From assembly GCF_022808595.1 (NCBI RefSeq), contig NZ_JAKUCN010000004.1, positions 248,001-312,000 on the forward strand: a stretch of 64,000 bases of DNA, given 5' to 3'. This DNA comes from Microvirga solisilvae (GTDB taxonomy: Bacteria; Pseudomonadota; Alphaproteobacteria; Rhizobiales; Beijerinckiaceae). The position numbers and the translations under genes are program-made. The notes beneath the pieces are model-generated. The model worked only from the letters and a program-made list of their open reading frames with translations, was not told the DNA's origin and ran no database searches. Shown here piece after piece: positions 19,727 to 29,800 of this stretch; position 1 is the stretch's first letter; every line of letters begins with the position of its first letter.

Positions 19727-20608
19727 ATGTTCTTCCGTCAGCGGCAAATGGCATATCATGCCAAGCCTGAGAGGCCCGATCCGCTTTTCGCCAAGATGCT
19801 GCAGGAGCCCCTTGGTGGCCAATGGGGCGAGATCAGCGTGATGATGACCTATCTCTTCCAGGGCTGGAACTGCCGCGGTCCGCAGAAGTACAAAGACATG
19901 ATCATGGATATCGGGACCGAGGAGATCGGTCACGTGGAGATGCTCGCCACCATGATCGCGCGGCTGCTCGAAACCTCGCCTGTCGAACAGCAGGAAGACA
20001 TGGCGAAGAACTCCATCGTCGGTGCCGTCATGGGCGGCGCGCGTGTGGAGGATGCCATCGTTGCGGGCATGAACCCGCAGCATTACATCGTCGCCGGCCT
20101 TGGCGCGCGCCCATCCGATAGCATCGGTAATCCCTGGACTTCGGCCTATACCATCGCGAGCGGTAATTTGCTTGCGGACTTCCGCTTCAACGTGACGGCG
20201 GAAAGCCAAGGCAGATTGCAGGTGGCGCGCCTTTACAACATGACGAACGATACCGGCGTGCGCGACATGCTCTCTTTCCTCATCGCGCGTGACACGATGC
20301 ACCAGAACCAATGGCTTGCTGCCATCAAGGAGCTGGAGGAGGACGGTCTCGAGATGACGCCGGTGCCTTCGAATTTCCCGCAGGCTCAGGAGAAGAGCGA
20401 GGTCGCCTATCAATTCCTCAACCACTCGGAAGGCGTGGAAAGCCAGCAGGGACGCTGGGCCAATGGCACTTCGCCGGACGGTAAAGGGCAGTTCTCTTAC
20501 GTGGATCGCCCGCCGGCCTATACCGAGGACGAAGGGCAGCTCAATCCCATCGATCCACGCGTTTATGGCACGCCACCCGCGCCGGTTCCGCCATTGGCTG
20601 CGGAATGA
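19727..20608 (+). CDS. Manganese catalase
   Basis: Non-heme dimanganese enzyme that dismutates hydrogen peroxide. The five metal ligands known from Lactiplantibacillus plantarum catalase can be placed: Glu35, Glu66 and His69 at identical positions (GQWGE and TEEIGH), then Glu159 (NVTAES) and His192 (RDTMHQNQW). Length is 293. The ATG at 19727 follows AGGAG by seven bases; an in-frame opening at 19580 is rejected. A shared terminator follows. Likely part of the general stress response, given the upstream GGAAC-N16-GGTT. Confidence 0.93.
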   Translation: MFFRQRQMAYHAKPERPDPLFAKMLQEPLGGQWGEISVMMTYLFQGWNCRGPQKYKDMIMDIGTEEIGHVEMLATMIARLLETSPVEQQEDMAKNSIVGAVMGGARVEDAIVAGMNPQHYIVAGLGARPSDSIGNPWTSAYTIASGNLLADFRFNVTAESQGRLQVARLYNMTNDTGVRDMLSFLIARDTMHQNQWLAAIKELEEDGLEMTPVPSNFPQAQEKSEVAYQFLNHSEGVESQQGRWANGTSPDGKGQFSYVDRPPAYTEDEGQLNPIDPRVYGTPPAPVPPLAAE

Positions 20609-20616
20609 TCAAAGAC

Positions 20617-20645
20617 AAGGGCGCATCGCCGGATGCGCCCTTTGA
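20617..20645. terminator. Bidirectional terminator between catalase and uvrD
   Basis: Eleven-base perfect stem (20617-20627 with 20632-20642), four-base loop. The stem ends in TT on the plus strand and AA begins it, so short U-rich ends appear in both directions. Lies between convergent genes, eight bases after the catalase stop. Confidence 0.65.
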
Positions 20646-20646
20646 T

Positions 20647-23034
20647 TTAGCCCAACGCCTCGACGAAACTGTCGAGCACCATCTTGCGACCTGCCTTGTC
20701 GAATTCGACGGTGAGCTTGTTGCCGTCCACCGCCTCGATGGTGCCAGGGCCGAACTTGGAATGCAGCACACGTCCGCCGACCGAGAAGCCTGATGTGCCG
20801 GTGGACTTCGCCACCAGCTCGCCTTCGATCATCATCGGTCCGCGTCTGTCGCCGGAGCGAAGGGCGGAATAGCCGCCGTCTTCCGTGTTAGCGCGATGCG
20901 CCTGCGCGCGCTGCCAGCCGGGCGTCTGATAGGATGATCCGCTGAAGGGTTGCATGCGGTCGAAGCGCGATCCGCCGTAGCCGCTGCCATAGGAAAAGTT
21001 CGCGGGCGCTTCCACGATCTCCACATTGTTCTCTGGCAGATCGTCGATGAAGCGGCTCGGAACGGTCGAGTTCCATAGGCCATGGATACGGCGGTTGGAG
21101 GCGAAATAGATCTTCGCGCGTCGCTTGGCGCGGGTAATGCCCACATGAGCAAGACGGCGCTCTTCCTCAAGACCCGCGCGGCCGCTCTCATCGAGGGCGC
21201 GCTGGTTGGGGAAGAGGCCTTCCTCCCAGCCGGGCAGGAATACGGTGTCGAATTCGAGACCTTTCGCTGCGTGCAGCGTCATCAGGCTCACGCGCTCGGT
21301 GGTGTCGCTTTCATTGGCTTCCATGACCAGCGAGACGTGTTCCAGAAAGCTTTGCAGATCCGGGAACTCCTCCATGGAGCGCACAAGTTCCTTCAGGTTT
21401 TCGAGGCGGCCTGCGGCGTCGGCGGATTTCTCCTTCTGCCACATATCCGTGTAGCCGGATTCTTCCAGCACCGTCTGCGCGACTTCCGATTGCGACATGG
21501 TCTCGGACAATTTCGACCAACGCCCGAAGGAGATGAGAAGATCGCGCAGCGTCGCGCGCGGCTTCGGCTTCAACTCGTCCGTTTCGACAATGAAGCGTGC
21601 GGCTTCCATCATCGGCACGCGTGCGGCGCGGGAATGATTGTGCAGCACTTGGATCGTCGCATCACCGAGGCCGCGCTTGGGCACGTTCACGATGCGCTCG
21701 AAAGCAAGGTCGTCGGCGGGCTGGTTCACGACGCGCAGATAGGCCAGCGCATCGCGAATTTCCGCGCGCTCGTAGAAGCGTGGGCCGCCGATGACGCGAT
21801 AGGGCACGCCGAGCTGCACGAGTCGGTCTTCGATCTCACGCATCTGCGCCGAGATGCGCACGAGAATGGCGACTTCCGACAGCGAGTGTTTCTTGGAATG
21901 CAGCGCCTCGATTTCCTCGCCGATGAGACGTGCCTCCTCCTCCGAATCCCACGCACCGGTGATCGATACCTTCTCGCCAAGCTCGTCTTCCGTGCGCAGT
22001 GTCTTGCCGAGACGGCCCTGGTTCTTGGCGATCAAGACGGAAGCGGCCGAGAGGATATGACCGGTGGAGCGATAATTGCGCTCCAAGCGGATCACCGTCG
22101 CGCCGGGGAAGTCATGCTCGAAGCGCAGGATGTTGTCGACTTCGGCGCCGCGCCAGCCGTAGATCGACTGATCGTCGTCGCCGACACAGCACAGATTCTT
22201 GCGCTTCTGCGCAAGCAGACGCAGCCAGAGATACTGCGCAACGTTGGTGTCCTGGTACTCGTCCACGAGCATGTAGCGGAAGCGTTCCTGATATTGCTCC
22301 AGAATATCCGGATGCTCGCGCCACAAGCGCAGGCATTCGAGCAGCAGGTCACCGAAATCGACAGCGTTCAGAACCTTCAGGCGTTCCTGATAAGCACGGT
22401 AGAGCTTGCCGCCCTTGCCATTGGCGAACGCGCCTGCTTCGCCAGCCGCCACCTGGTCAGGGCCGAGGCCTCGGTTCTTCCAGCCGTCGATAAGGCCGGC
22501 AAGATGGCGCGCGGGCCAGCGCTTCTCGTCGATGCCTTCCGCCTCGATCACCTGCTTCATCAGGCGAAGCTGATCGTCGGTGCCGAGAATGGTGAAGTCC
22601 GAGCGAAGGCCGACAAGCTCGGCATGGCGGCGCAGGATCTTGGTGCCGATGGAGTGGAAGGTGCCGAGCCATTGCATGCCCTCGGCAACCTCGCCGATGG
22701 CGCGGCCAATGCGCTCGCGCATCTCGCGCGCGGCCTTGTTGGTGAAGGTCACGGCGAGGATCTGCGACGGCCAGGCTTTACCGGTAGCGATCAAATGGGC
22801 GATGCGGGTGGTAAGCACCCGGGTCTTGCCGGTTCCTGCGCCTGCAAGCACCAGAACGGGGCCTTCCGTGGCTTCCACGGCGGCGCGCTGCTCTGGGTTC
22901 AGGCCGTTCAGATAAGGCGTCTGCGGCGCCACCGCAGCCCGGGCGCGAGCGCTCAGGGAGCCGGCGGAGGGCTGGTGCGCCAGATCATCGTTTGGATCGG
23001 GGCGGTTATCAGGCTGATTCATCGGCGCGACCAT
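20647..23034 (-). CDS. uvrD: UvrD/PcrA-type ATP-dependent DNA helicase
   Basis: Superfamily 1A 3'-5' helicase for nucleotide excision and mismatch repair. 795 residues. Motif I is LAGAGTGKTRVLTTRIAHL, motif II VDEYQDTN, motif III GDDDQSIYGWRGA, and later motifs VSLMTLHAAKGLEFD and RRLAHVGITRAKRR. An N-terminal extension of about 40 residues before the core is Pro/Asp-rich. The C-terminal domain (VGGRVLHSKFGPGTIEAVDG) is the Tudor-like fold that contacts RNA polymerase in PcrA and UvrD. First start is 23034; MNQP at 23022 is an alternative. Confidence 0.95.
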   Translation of the reverse strand: MVAPMNQPDNRPDPNDDLAHQPSAGSLSARARAAVAPQTPYLNGLNPEQRAAVEATEGPVLVLAGAGTGKTRVLTTRIAHLIATGKAWPSQILAVTFTNKAAREMRERIGRAIGEVAEGMQWLGTFHSIGTKILRRHAELVGLRSDFTILGTDDQLRLMKQVIEAEGIDEKRWPARHLAGLIDGWKNRGLGPDQVAAGEAGAFANGKGGKLYRAYQERLKVLNAVDFGDLLLECLRLWREHPDILEQYQERFRYMLVDEYQDTNVAQYLWLRLLAQKRKNLCCVGDDDQSIYGWRGAEVDNILRFEHDFPGATVIRLERNYRSTGHILSAASVLIAKNQGRLGKTLRTEDELGEKVSITGAWDSEEEARLIGEEIEALHSKKHSLSEVAILVRISAQMREIEDRLVQLGVPYRVIGGPRFYERAEIRDALAYLRVVNQPADDLAFERIVNVPKRGLGDATIQVLHNHSRAARVPMMEAARFIVETDELKPKPRATLRDLLISFGRWSKLSETMSQSEVAQTVLEESGYTDMWQKEKSADAAGRLENLKELVRSMEEFPDLQSFLEHVSLVMEANESDTTERVSLMTLHAAKGLEFDTVFLPGWEEGLFPNQRALDESGRAGLEEERRLAHVGITRAKRRAKIYFASNRRIHGLWNSTVPSRFIDDLPENNVEIVEAPANFSYGSGYGGSRFDRMQPFSGSSYQTPGWQRAQAHRANTEDGGYSALRSGDRRGPMMIEGELVAKSTGTSGFSVGGRVLHSKFGPGTIEAVDGNKLTVEFDKAGRKMVLDSFVEALG

Positions 23035-23171
23035 GGATCAAAAGGCGAACGACGTCGAGCCCGGAATTGCCATTCGCCCCGGAGGGAGGGGGCGAATTGA
23101 GGGCTCACTGGATTGTCGGAAAAGGCTTTCATCGCCATATGGGGAGGAAAGGCTCCAAAAGGAATGCTCCC

Positions 23172-23462
23172 ATGCGTCTCTTAGGTTTCTTAGGCTCGGC
23201 TGCGGTTGTCTTGAGCATCGTTCTGCCCCTGTCAGCAGAGGCGCAGACGCGCCTGCCGAGCCAGAGCCGTTCCGAGCGGCAGGTCGAGGATATCAACCGC
23301 AACATCCAACAGGATCGCCGCATACAGAGCCTCGGGCAGGAACTCGAGGTCAGGGACAATCAGCTGAGGCAGGAGATCAATAGGGACCGGATGTTCGCTA
23401 ATCCGCCTATCGGTGCTCCAGGCTACGGCCGGTGTCCCCCGGGCGCTGCAAGATGTTATTAG
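23172..23462 (+). CDS. Small secreted protein of unknown function
   Basis: Ninety-six residues with a clear Sec signal peptide (about residues 1-24, cleavage after AEA). The mature part is highly charged and probably helical (residues 30-70, many Gln, Arg, Glu), ending in a Gly/Pro-rich tail with two Cys (GRCPPGAARCY). AGGA lies nine bases before the ATG. Upstream frame opening at 22992 has no sense as protein. Located between uvrD and an acyltransferase; probable periplasmic protein. Confidence 0.65.
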   Translation: MRLLGFLGSAAVVLSIVLPLSAEAQTRLPSQSRSERQVEDINRNIQQDRRIQSLGQELEVRDNQLRQEINRDRMFANPPIGAPGYGRCPPGAARCY

Positions 23463-23585
23463 TCCAGATGCTGCAAGGCTGAGCTTTATTGGCGCAGCTC
23501 GCCATGAGGCATGAGGTCCCTGCTTGTCAGGGTGCCCCCTCAGGGCTATGCACGCCCATCAAGAGCGCGGGGGCGAGCTCGTATA

Positions 23586-24647
23586 ATGTCGAAGCTGATC
23601 CACATTCAGATATTGCGCGCCTGCGCGGCTTTGGCGGTTGCAATCCACCACGCTCAATTCGACGCGGCTGCATTGGCGGGACGCTTCGGCGGCTCGTTTC
23701 ATCCCTTTGAAGCCATTCCATGGGCTGCCGGTGTCGACATCTTCTTTGTCATTTCCGGCTTCATCATCGTTTATTCGTCGCAAAAGCTCGCGGAGGCCCC
23801 TGGGGCTGCGGGCGTTTTTCTGACGCGGCGCTTGGGGCGCGTCGTCCCTCTCTATTGGAGCGCCACCGGCCTCTATCTCGCGCTCGCGCTCGCTGTGCCC
23901 GGCGTCCTCAACAGCGAGGTTCTGGAGCCGGGTTTCATCCTGGCCTCGTATCTGTTCATCCCATTGGCACGTCCTGACGGATTGGTTCAGCCGCTCTATT
24001 CGCTGGGATGGACGCTGAACTACGAAATCTACTTCTATCTTCTCTTCGCCATGACCCTTGCATGGCCGCTGAAGAGATCCGTCCCGGTCCTGATCACCGT
24101 CATGGCCGCTACCGTTGCTCTTGGTCGCTTCGTTACGCTTCCGCTTCCGCTGAGCTTCTGGACCAATCCGATCGTGCTGGAATTTGCTTTCGGCATGATG
24201 CTCGGCCTTCTCAAGGTCGAAGGGTTCACCCTTTCCCGTGCATGGCGGGGGGCTCTCTTCATCTCTGGGCTTGGCCTGCTTGTTGTCTGGGCTCACGCAG
24301 GCCTGCCCCGAGCCATCGCTTATGGCCTGCCGGCCGCGCTCTTGGTCGCGGCAGCGGCGCTCGGAGCGGAGAGGCTTGTGCAACCGACGGGTTGGTTCGT
24401 CCGCGTGGGAAGCGCTTTGGGCGATGCCTCCTATGCGCTCTATCTCGTCCACCCCTTCGTCATTCGTGCCGGACGAGAGGTCGTTGTCAGAAGCGGCCTC
24501 GGCACCATCGTCGGCGGATGGGGCTATATCGCGCTGGTTCTGGCGGGAGCCGTTGTGGCTTCTCTCATGATCTTCCGCTGGTATGAAAGCCCTCTCACGG
24601 AATGGATCCGCCAGCGGTTGGAAACGAGGCGGCTGAGAGTGGCGTGA
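23586..24647 (+). CDS. Acyltransferase family 3 membrane protein (OafA/YrhL type)
   Basis: Polytopic inner-membrane enzyme, 353 residues, about ten hydrophobic helices, of the family that O-acetylates surface polysaccharides and lipids. Early HHAQFDAA carries a conserved His, and FFVISGFIIVYSS is the second-helix signature; the end has ALYLVHPFVIRAG. I start at ATG 23586 (MSKLIHIQILRACAAL), since the opening at 23511 adds an unlikely basic stretch. No glycosyltransferases nearby, so the acceptor is unknown. Confidence 0.85.
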   Translation: MSKLIHIQILRACAALAVAIHHAQFDAAALAGRFGGSFHPFEAIPWAAGVDIFFVISGFIIVYSSQKLAEAPGAAGVFLTRRLGRVVPLYWSATGLYLALALAVPGVLNSEVLEPGFILASYLFIPLARPDGLVQPLYSLGWTLNYEIYFYLLFAMTLAWPLKRSVPVLITVMAATVALGRFVTLPLPLSFWTNPIVLEFAFGMMLGLLKVEGFTLSRAWRGALFISGLGLLVVWAHAGLPRAIAYGLPAALLVAAAALGAERLVQPTGWFVRVGSALGDASYALYLVHPFVIRAGREVVVRSGLGTIVGGWGYIALVLAGAVVASLMIFRWYESPLTEWIRQRLETRRLRVA

Positions 24648-24657
24648 CGCGCTGACG

Positions 24658-25191
24658 TCAGTGGCGGGTTCCGGCGACCAACATGGTTTCGGCCTTTGAC
24701 GGAATGCCGATCGTGCTGCCCAGGGATTGCGGGCGGGCAAGGCGCGTATGGGCTGCCTTCATCACGGCGAGATTGGCGGCGATGTCGTCCGGGAAAGGGG
24801 AGACCTTACGGGTTTCCATGTCCACGTGCAGGGACATTCCCTCCATGGAGGCGGCGACCCAACCTTCCGCAGCATGGCGGATTTCCATGTAATAGTGGAT
24901 GCGCTTCTCGTCGTAATCGATCAGCTGCAGGGTCACGCGGACCTGGTCGCGGGCCTTCAGTTCGCGCTTGTAGAGGGTATGGACCTCTGCAGCGAAGAAA
25001 GAAGCCTTGCGCTCCTCCACATATTCCCGGCCGAGGCCGATGAGGCCGAAACCTTCGTCGACGGCGCGGTCGAACAGCACATGGTAATAGGCCATGTTCA
25101 TGTGGCCGTTGTAGTCGATCCAGGCAGGCTCGACCCGCATCGTGGACGACACGAAGGGAGCGAAGAAGAACACTGGAGTTCTCTTCTCCAT
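24658..25191 (-). CDS. Thioesterase family protein (hotdog fold)
   Basis: A 177-residue 4HBT-type hotdog protein. The active-site region WIDYNGHMNMAYYHVLFDRA fits 4-hydroxybenzoyl-CoA/YbgC-like acyl-CoA thioesterases, in which the Asp acts in catalysis. AAAGGAG six bases upstream of ATG 25191 fixes the start over the opening at 25284. It diverges from the FAD oxidase gene. Substrate not predictable. Confidence 0.85.
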   Translation of the reverse strand: MEKRTPVFFFAPFVSSTMRVEPAWIDYNGHMNMAYYHVLFDRAVDEGFGLIGLGREYVEERKASFFAAEVHTLYKRELKARDQVRVTLQLIDYDEKRIHYYMEIRHAAEGWVAASMEGMSLHVDMETRKVSPFPDDIAANLAVMKAAHTRLARPQSLGSTIGIPSKAETMLVAGTRH

Positions 25192-25371
25192 GATCAGCTC
25201 CTTTCCTCGATGCCGGTCACACGCATCACCCTTCGTCAGCAAGTTGGAAACGTTAGCACATGTCTGGTTGCCATGCATGGGCATAATGGCCCATCCGCCC
25301 TTCAGAGTATTGCGTTCAGGAAGCTTTTGGTAGGTATGGATAACGCGTCATCCAACCGGAACCATAGCCAT

Positions 25372-26787
25372 ATGAGCGCTTCTCTCTCGCCCAGCCGTCC
25401 CAAGCCCTCGGAAGCCGTTATCGCTGCCTTGACTGCGGAGCTTTCCAGCCGCTTCGGCGATAGGGCGGTCACTTCGGCTGCCGTGCGAGAGCAGCACGGC
25501 CACACGCTCACCTGGGTCAAGAACCAACCGCCGGACGTTGTGGTCTATGCCCGCACGACGGAAGAGGTGTCCGAGATCGTGAAGCTCTGCATCGAGAAAC
25601 GCGTGCCGATCATTCCTTTCGGGACGGGAACCTCGCTCGAAGGGCATATCAACGCGCCGGATGGCGGCGTCTGCATCGATCTGAGCCTCATGAAGCGCAT
25701 CATCGCCGTTCATGAGGAGGATCTGGATTGCGTGGTCGAGGCGGGCGTGACCCGCAAGGAGTTGAACGAGCATCTGCGCGACAAGGGCCTGTTCTTTCCT
25801 ATCGATCCGGGAGCGGATGCCTCCATCGGCGGCATGGTCGCCACTCGTGCCTCTGGCACCAATGCTGTCCGTTACGGCACGATGAAGGATGTGGTGCTTT
25901 CCCTCACCGCCGTCCTGCCGAACGGCGAGATCGTGAAGACCGCAAGCCGCGCCAAGAAAAGCTCGGCCGGCTACGACATCACGCGGCTCCTGATCGGCTC
26001 GGAGGGCACGCTCGGCGTTATCACCGAGATCACCCTGAAGCTCCAGGGTATCCCCGAGGCTATCTCCGCCGGCATCTGCCCGTTCCCGACCGTGAAGGCC
26101 GCTTGTGACGCGGTGATCATGACGATCCAGTCAGGCATCCCGGTGGCGCGCATCGAACTGCTCGACGAGGTGCAGGTGAGGGCGGTGAACCAACATGCGA
26201 AGCTCACCCTGCCGGAGAGCCCCTTGCTGCTGCTGGAATTCCACGGCACCGATGCGGGTGTTCAGGAGCAGGCCGAACGCTTCGGCGAGATCGCGGCGGA
26301 GTTCACCAACCAGCCCTTCGAATGGGCCACCAAGCCCGAGGAGCGCTCGCGCCTCTGGCAGGCTCGGCACGATGCCTATTGGGCGGCCCGTGGCCTTCGC
26401 CCCGGTGCCCAATCGGTCGCGACCGACGTGTGCGTGCCGATCTCGCGTCTGGCCGAATGCGTGGCCGAGACGAAGAAAGACATCCTCGAAAGCGGCATGA
26501 TCGCGCCCATCGTGGGCCATGTGGGCGACGGCAATTTCCACGTTCAGCCGCTCGTGAATGTGGATGACCCTGCGGAAGTTGCGGCCTGCGAGGCCTTCGT
26601 GGATCGCCTTGTGAAGCGGGCCGTTGCAATGGAAGGCACCTGCACCGGCGAGCATGGGGTGGGGCAGAAAAAGATGAAATACCTGGAAATTGAGCATGGA
26701 GAAGCCACGCTTGAGCTCATGCGCGTCTTGAAACGGGCCATGGACCCGCACAACATCATGAATCCGGGCAAGATCGTTACACTTTGA
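25372..26787 (+). CDS. FAD-binding oxidoreductase (D-lactate/glycolate dehydrogenase type)
   Basis: Two-domain flavoenzyme of 471 residues in the GlcD/DLD family. The N-terminal PCMH FAD-binding domain has IIPFGTGTSLEGHINAPDGG and DPGADASIGGMVATRASGTNA; the C-terminal FAD-oxidase domain includes GHVGDGNFHVQP and CTGEHGVGQKKMKYL, whose His residues lie at the substrate site in relatives. This most resembles D-lactate dehydrogenase (cytochrome), but D-2-hydroxyglutarate or glycolate are alternatives. ATG 25336 is also possible (12 residues longer). Confidence 0.88.
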   Translation: MSASLSPSRPKPSEAVIAALTAELSSRFGDRAVTSAAVREQHGHTLTWVKNQPPDVVVYARTTEEVSEIVKLCIEKRVPIIPFGTGTSLEGHINAPDGGVCIDLSLMKRIIAVHEEDLDCVVEAGVTRKELNEHLRDKGLFFPIDPGADASIGGMVATRASGTNAVRYGTMKDVVLSLTAVLPNGEIVKTASRAKKSSAGYDITRLLIGSEGTLGVITEITLKLQGIPEAISAGICPFPTVKAACDAVIMTIQSGIPVARIELLDEVQVRAVNQHAKLTLPESPLLLLEFHGTDAGVQEQAERFGEIAAEFTNQPFEWATKPEERSRLWQARHDAYWAARGLRPGAQSVATDVCVPISRLAECVAETKKDILESGMIAPIVGHVGDGNFHVQPLVNVDDPAEVAACEAFVDRLVKRAVAMEGTCTGEHGVGQKKMKYLEIEHGEATLELMRVLKRAMDPHNIMNPGKIVTL

Positions 26788-26871
26788 TGGTGGAAGGAGT
26801 GTCTGGAGCGCTCCCTATCCCGGAAGCCCTGGGCTAAAGAGCTTTAAGACGAAACGGAGACAATACACCTC

Positions 26872-29800
26872 TTGCGCGATATCCTGACGATCATCGCCGG
26901 CATCGTGATCCTGATCCTCGCCGTTGCCGTCGCGGCTCCTCCTCTCATGGACTGGAAGGACTACCGCGACACCATCGACGGCATGATCGCGCGCGCGTCG
27001 GGGACTGAAGCGCAGACGGAGGGCAGCATCTCCATTCGTCTTCTGCCCGAACCCAGGATCGTTCTCGACCGGCTGCGGCTCGGCGGCAAGACGGCGGATT
27101 CCCCAATCCTGACAGCCGATAATGTGGTGGCCGAGATCGCGCTGACGCCGCTTCTGCGCGGTGAAGTGCGCTTCACCTCGACCCGGATCGAGCGGGCCGA
27201 CATCCAGGTGCCGGTCTCCGGAAAGGGCGACTGGCGACTGCCCTCGGATCTCGTCTCCGGCAGCGGTCGCAGCCGTGAATGGGCCATTGAAAGCCTCACG
27301 GTCGGCCAGCTTCTCGTCACCACCCGGACTGTCACTACGGGCCATACGAACCAGGCTTTTGCCGAAAACGTCCATATCGAGGGCCAGAAGCTCATCGGAC
27401 CCTGGCGGGTGGAGGGCACAACGACTGGTGTTCCGTTCCGCCTCGTGACCGGCGAACTCGGCGAGGACAAGAGCGTCCAGGTCAAGCTTTCAGGCGGCGG
27501 CGATATCTACCCGCGTTTCGACATCGATTCCCGTCTCTCGCTCGACGAGCCGACGGCGGGCACCACGGTTCCCACTGTCTCGGGCAAGGCCAAGGTGCTG
27601 TTTGGCCCGCCCGCGCAGATAGCGGCGGCTGGCATTCCCATCCCGATCGCCGTTGAAACAAACTTCAAGACCGCGAATGGCGCCGTTTTATTGGAGGGCG
27701 TCAGTCTTGAGGCAGGCGAAGGCGGCGCGAGCCTGCGCATGACGGGCGAGGGCAGCATCGGCATCACCGATCCGCGCATCGCGTTGAAGCTCGAAGGTCG
27801 TCGTCTGGATGCGGACAGTTTCATCCTGTCCTCTAACGGTCGGGACTTCGGTTCTCGGCTCAAAGAGTGGTCTCTGCCTCCAATCACGGTTCCGATCGAT
27901 CTTGACCTCAAGATCGACAGCATCGGCCTTGGCCAAGAGGATCTGACCAACGCCACCATGCGTCTATCGCTCGATCATGGAAAGGCACGCGTCGAGCGCT
28001 TCGAATTCAATGCTCCCGGTGAAACACGCGTTGCGATGGAAGGCCAGCTTGGCCTGACGACGCAGGGGGGCATTGAAGGCAAGGTTGCACTGGCCTCGAA
28101 TGTCTCGGATCGCCTGGCGCGCTATCTCGACCGCATCAAGATCCACTCGCCATTCCTCGATGTACTCGATGGACGTCCTGTCGAGGTATCGTCGGATATC
28201 GTCTTCAGCAATCCAGTTTTGTCGCTCAACCGCATGCGCGTGAAGATCGGCGACGCAGTCACAACCGGAAATCTGCGCTACACCATCCCCGGCACCGATG
28301 AACGCGGCAAAGTTGAAGCGCAGGTTGCGATTCAAAATCTCAACCTCGATCAATTGCCGCAGCTCTCCAGCGTGTTCGAGGCTACGCAGAATGTGGATGT
28401 GGGCTTCATTCTTGAAGCACGCGGCGTTAGTGCGGGGAAGAGTTCGGCCACGGGGCGCATCACAGCGCGCATTCTCTCCGACGGATCGTCGCTGCTCGTC
28501 GAAAGTCTCGACATCGTGGACCTCGCCGGTGCCAATGCCCGCGTCAGCGGACGCATCGCGCCCGATGGTTCCGGCAGCATCACGGGCAAAGTCACGGCGC
28601 AGCGCGCAGCACCTCTCATCGATCTGATCGGTAGCGTGTGGGTTGGTGGCGTCTCGAAGCTCGTGCCGTATTTCGTGCGCGAAGGCGCGCTCAACGTGCA
28701 GGTGGGAACGGAGCGTGTTGCGCCGCCGGCGGGCTCTACCGAAGTGCGGCTGCGCACCATGGTGAAGGGCACCGCTACCGGCGGCAGCATCGAAGGCAGC
28801 GTCGATGCCGTCGATGGGCGCACGGAAAACCTGAATCTCACCCTTGCAACGGACAATACCGGCGCTTGGGTGAAGCGGACGAATATGGCCGGTCTCGACC
28901 GGCCATCGAGGATCGACCTGCGCGGCACACGCGTTGGATCGGGACAGTTCAACGTGACATTCGCAGGTGAAGTCGCTGGCGCGCAGATCAACACGCTGCG
29001 GCCCTTCGCGTTGAGCGCAAGCGATGACGTGGTGGATAGCGGCGAGGCGGAGTTCGTAACCGCAGACGTCACGCCGTTCCTGCTGCTTCTGGGCGATGGC
29101 GCAGGCGTGAATCCGCCTGTGCCGGTGAATGCTCGCGTGACACTGGGACGTGAGCGCGACGCGAGCCGCCTCGATGTGATGGGACAGGTTGCAAACAACG
29201 CCGTGCAGGCCAGACTCAACGTCCGCTCCCGCTCCGAGATCGGCGGTGAGATATCGCTCGACAAGCTCTCATTGCCGTGGCTGACGACAGCATTGGCGCT
29301 GAACATTCCAGGCGATCCCAATGCCACGGCCATCTGGTCGAACGCGAGCTTTGGTCAGAGCGGCAGGCTTGTGAGCGGCGGGCAGGTAACGTTCCGTGTT
29401 GGCACGCTCGATCTGGGACGCGGGATCCAGGGCACGCGTGCGAGCTTCACGGTCGAGGCTCAGACCGATGGCATCTCGATCCGCAATCTCGATACCAGCA
29501 TCGGTCCAGGACGTCTCACGGGTTCCACGACCATCACGCGCCAGGGAGCGACAGCCACCGTTGTCGGCGAAGGTGCGATCGATAGCGTGCCGCTCTGGGC
29601 GTTGAGCGGATCGTCGCCTATCGAGGCGGTGCTGTCCGGCAATCTCAAATTCGGCACGGCAGGCGAGAGCATGTCTCAGCTCGTTGCGGCTCTTGGCGGG
29701 GCGGGTGACTGGAAGATCACGAAGCTTCGCGTGCCGAATGCGGATCCCTCTGTTTTCGATCGCAGCCTGAAGCGTGCGTTGGCGGAGAACGAGCCTCTGG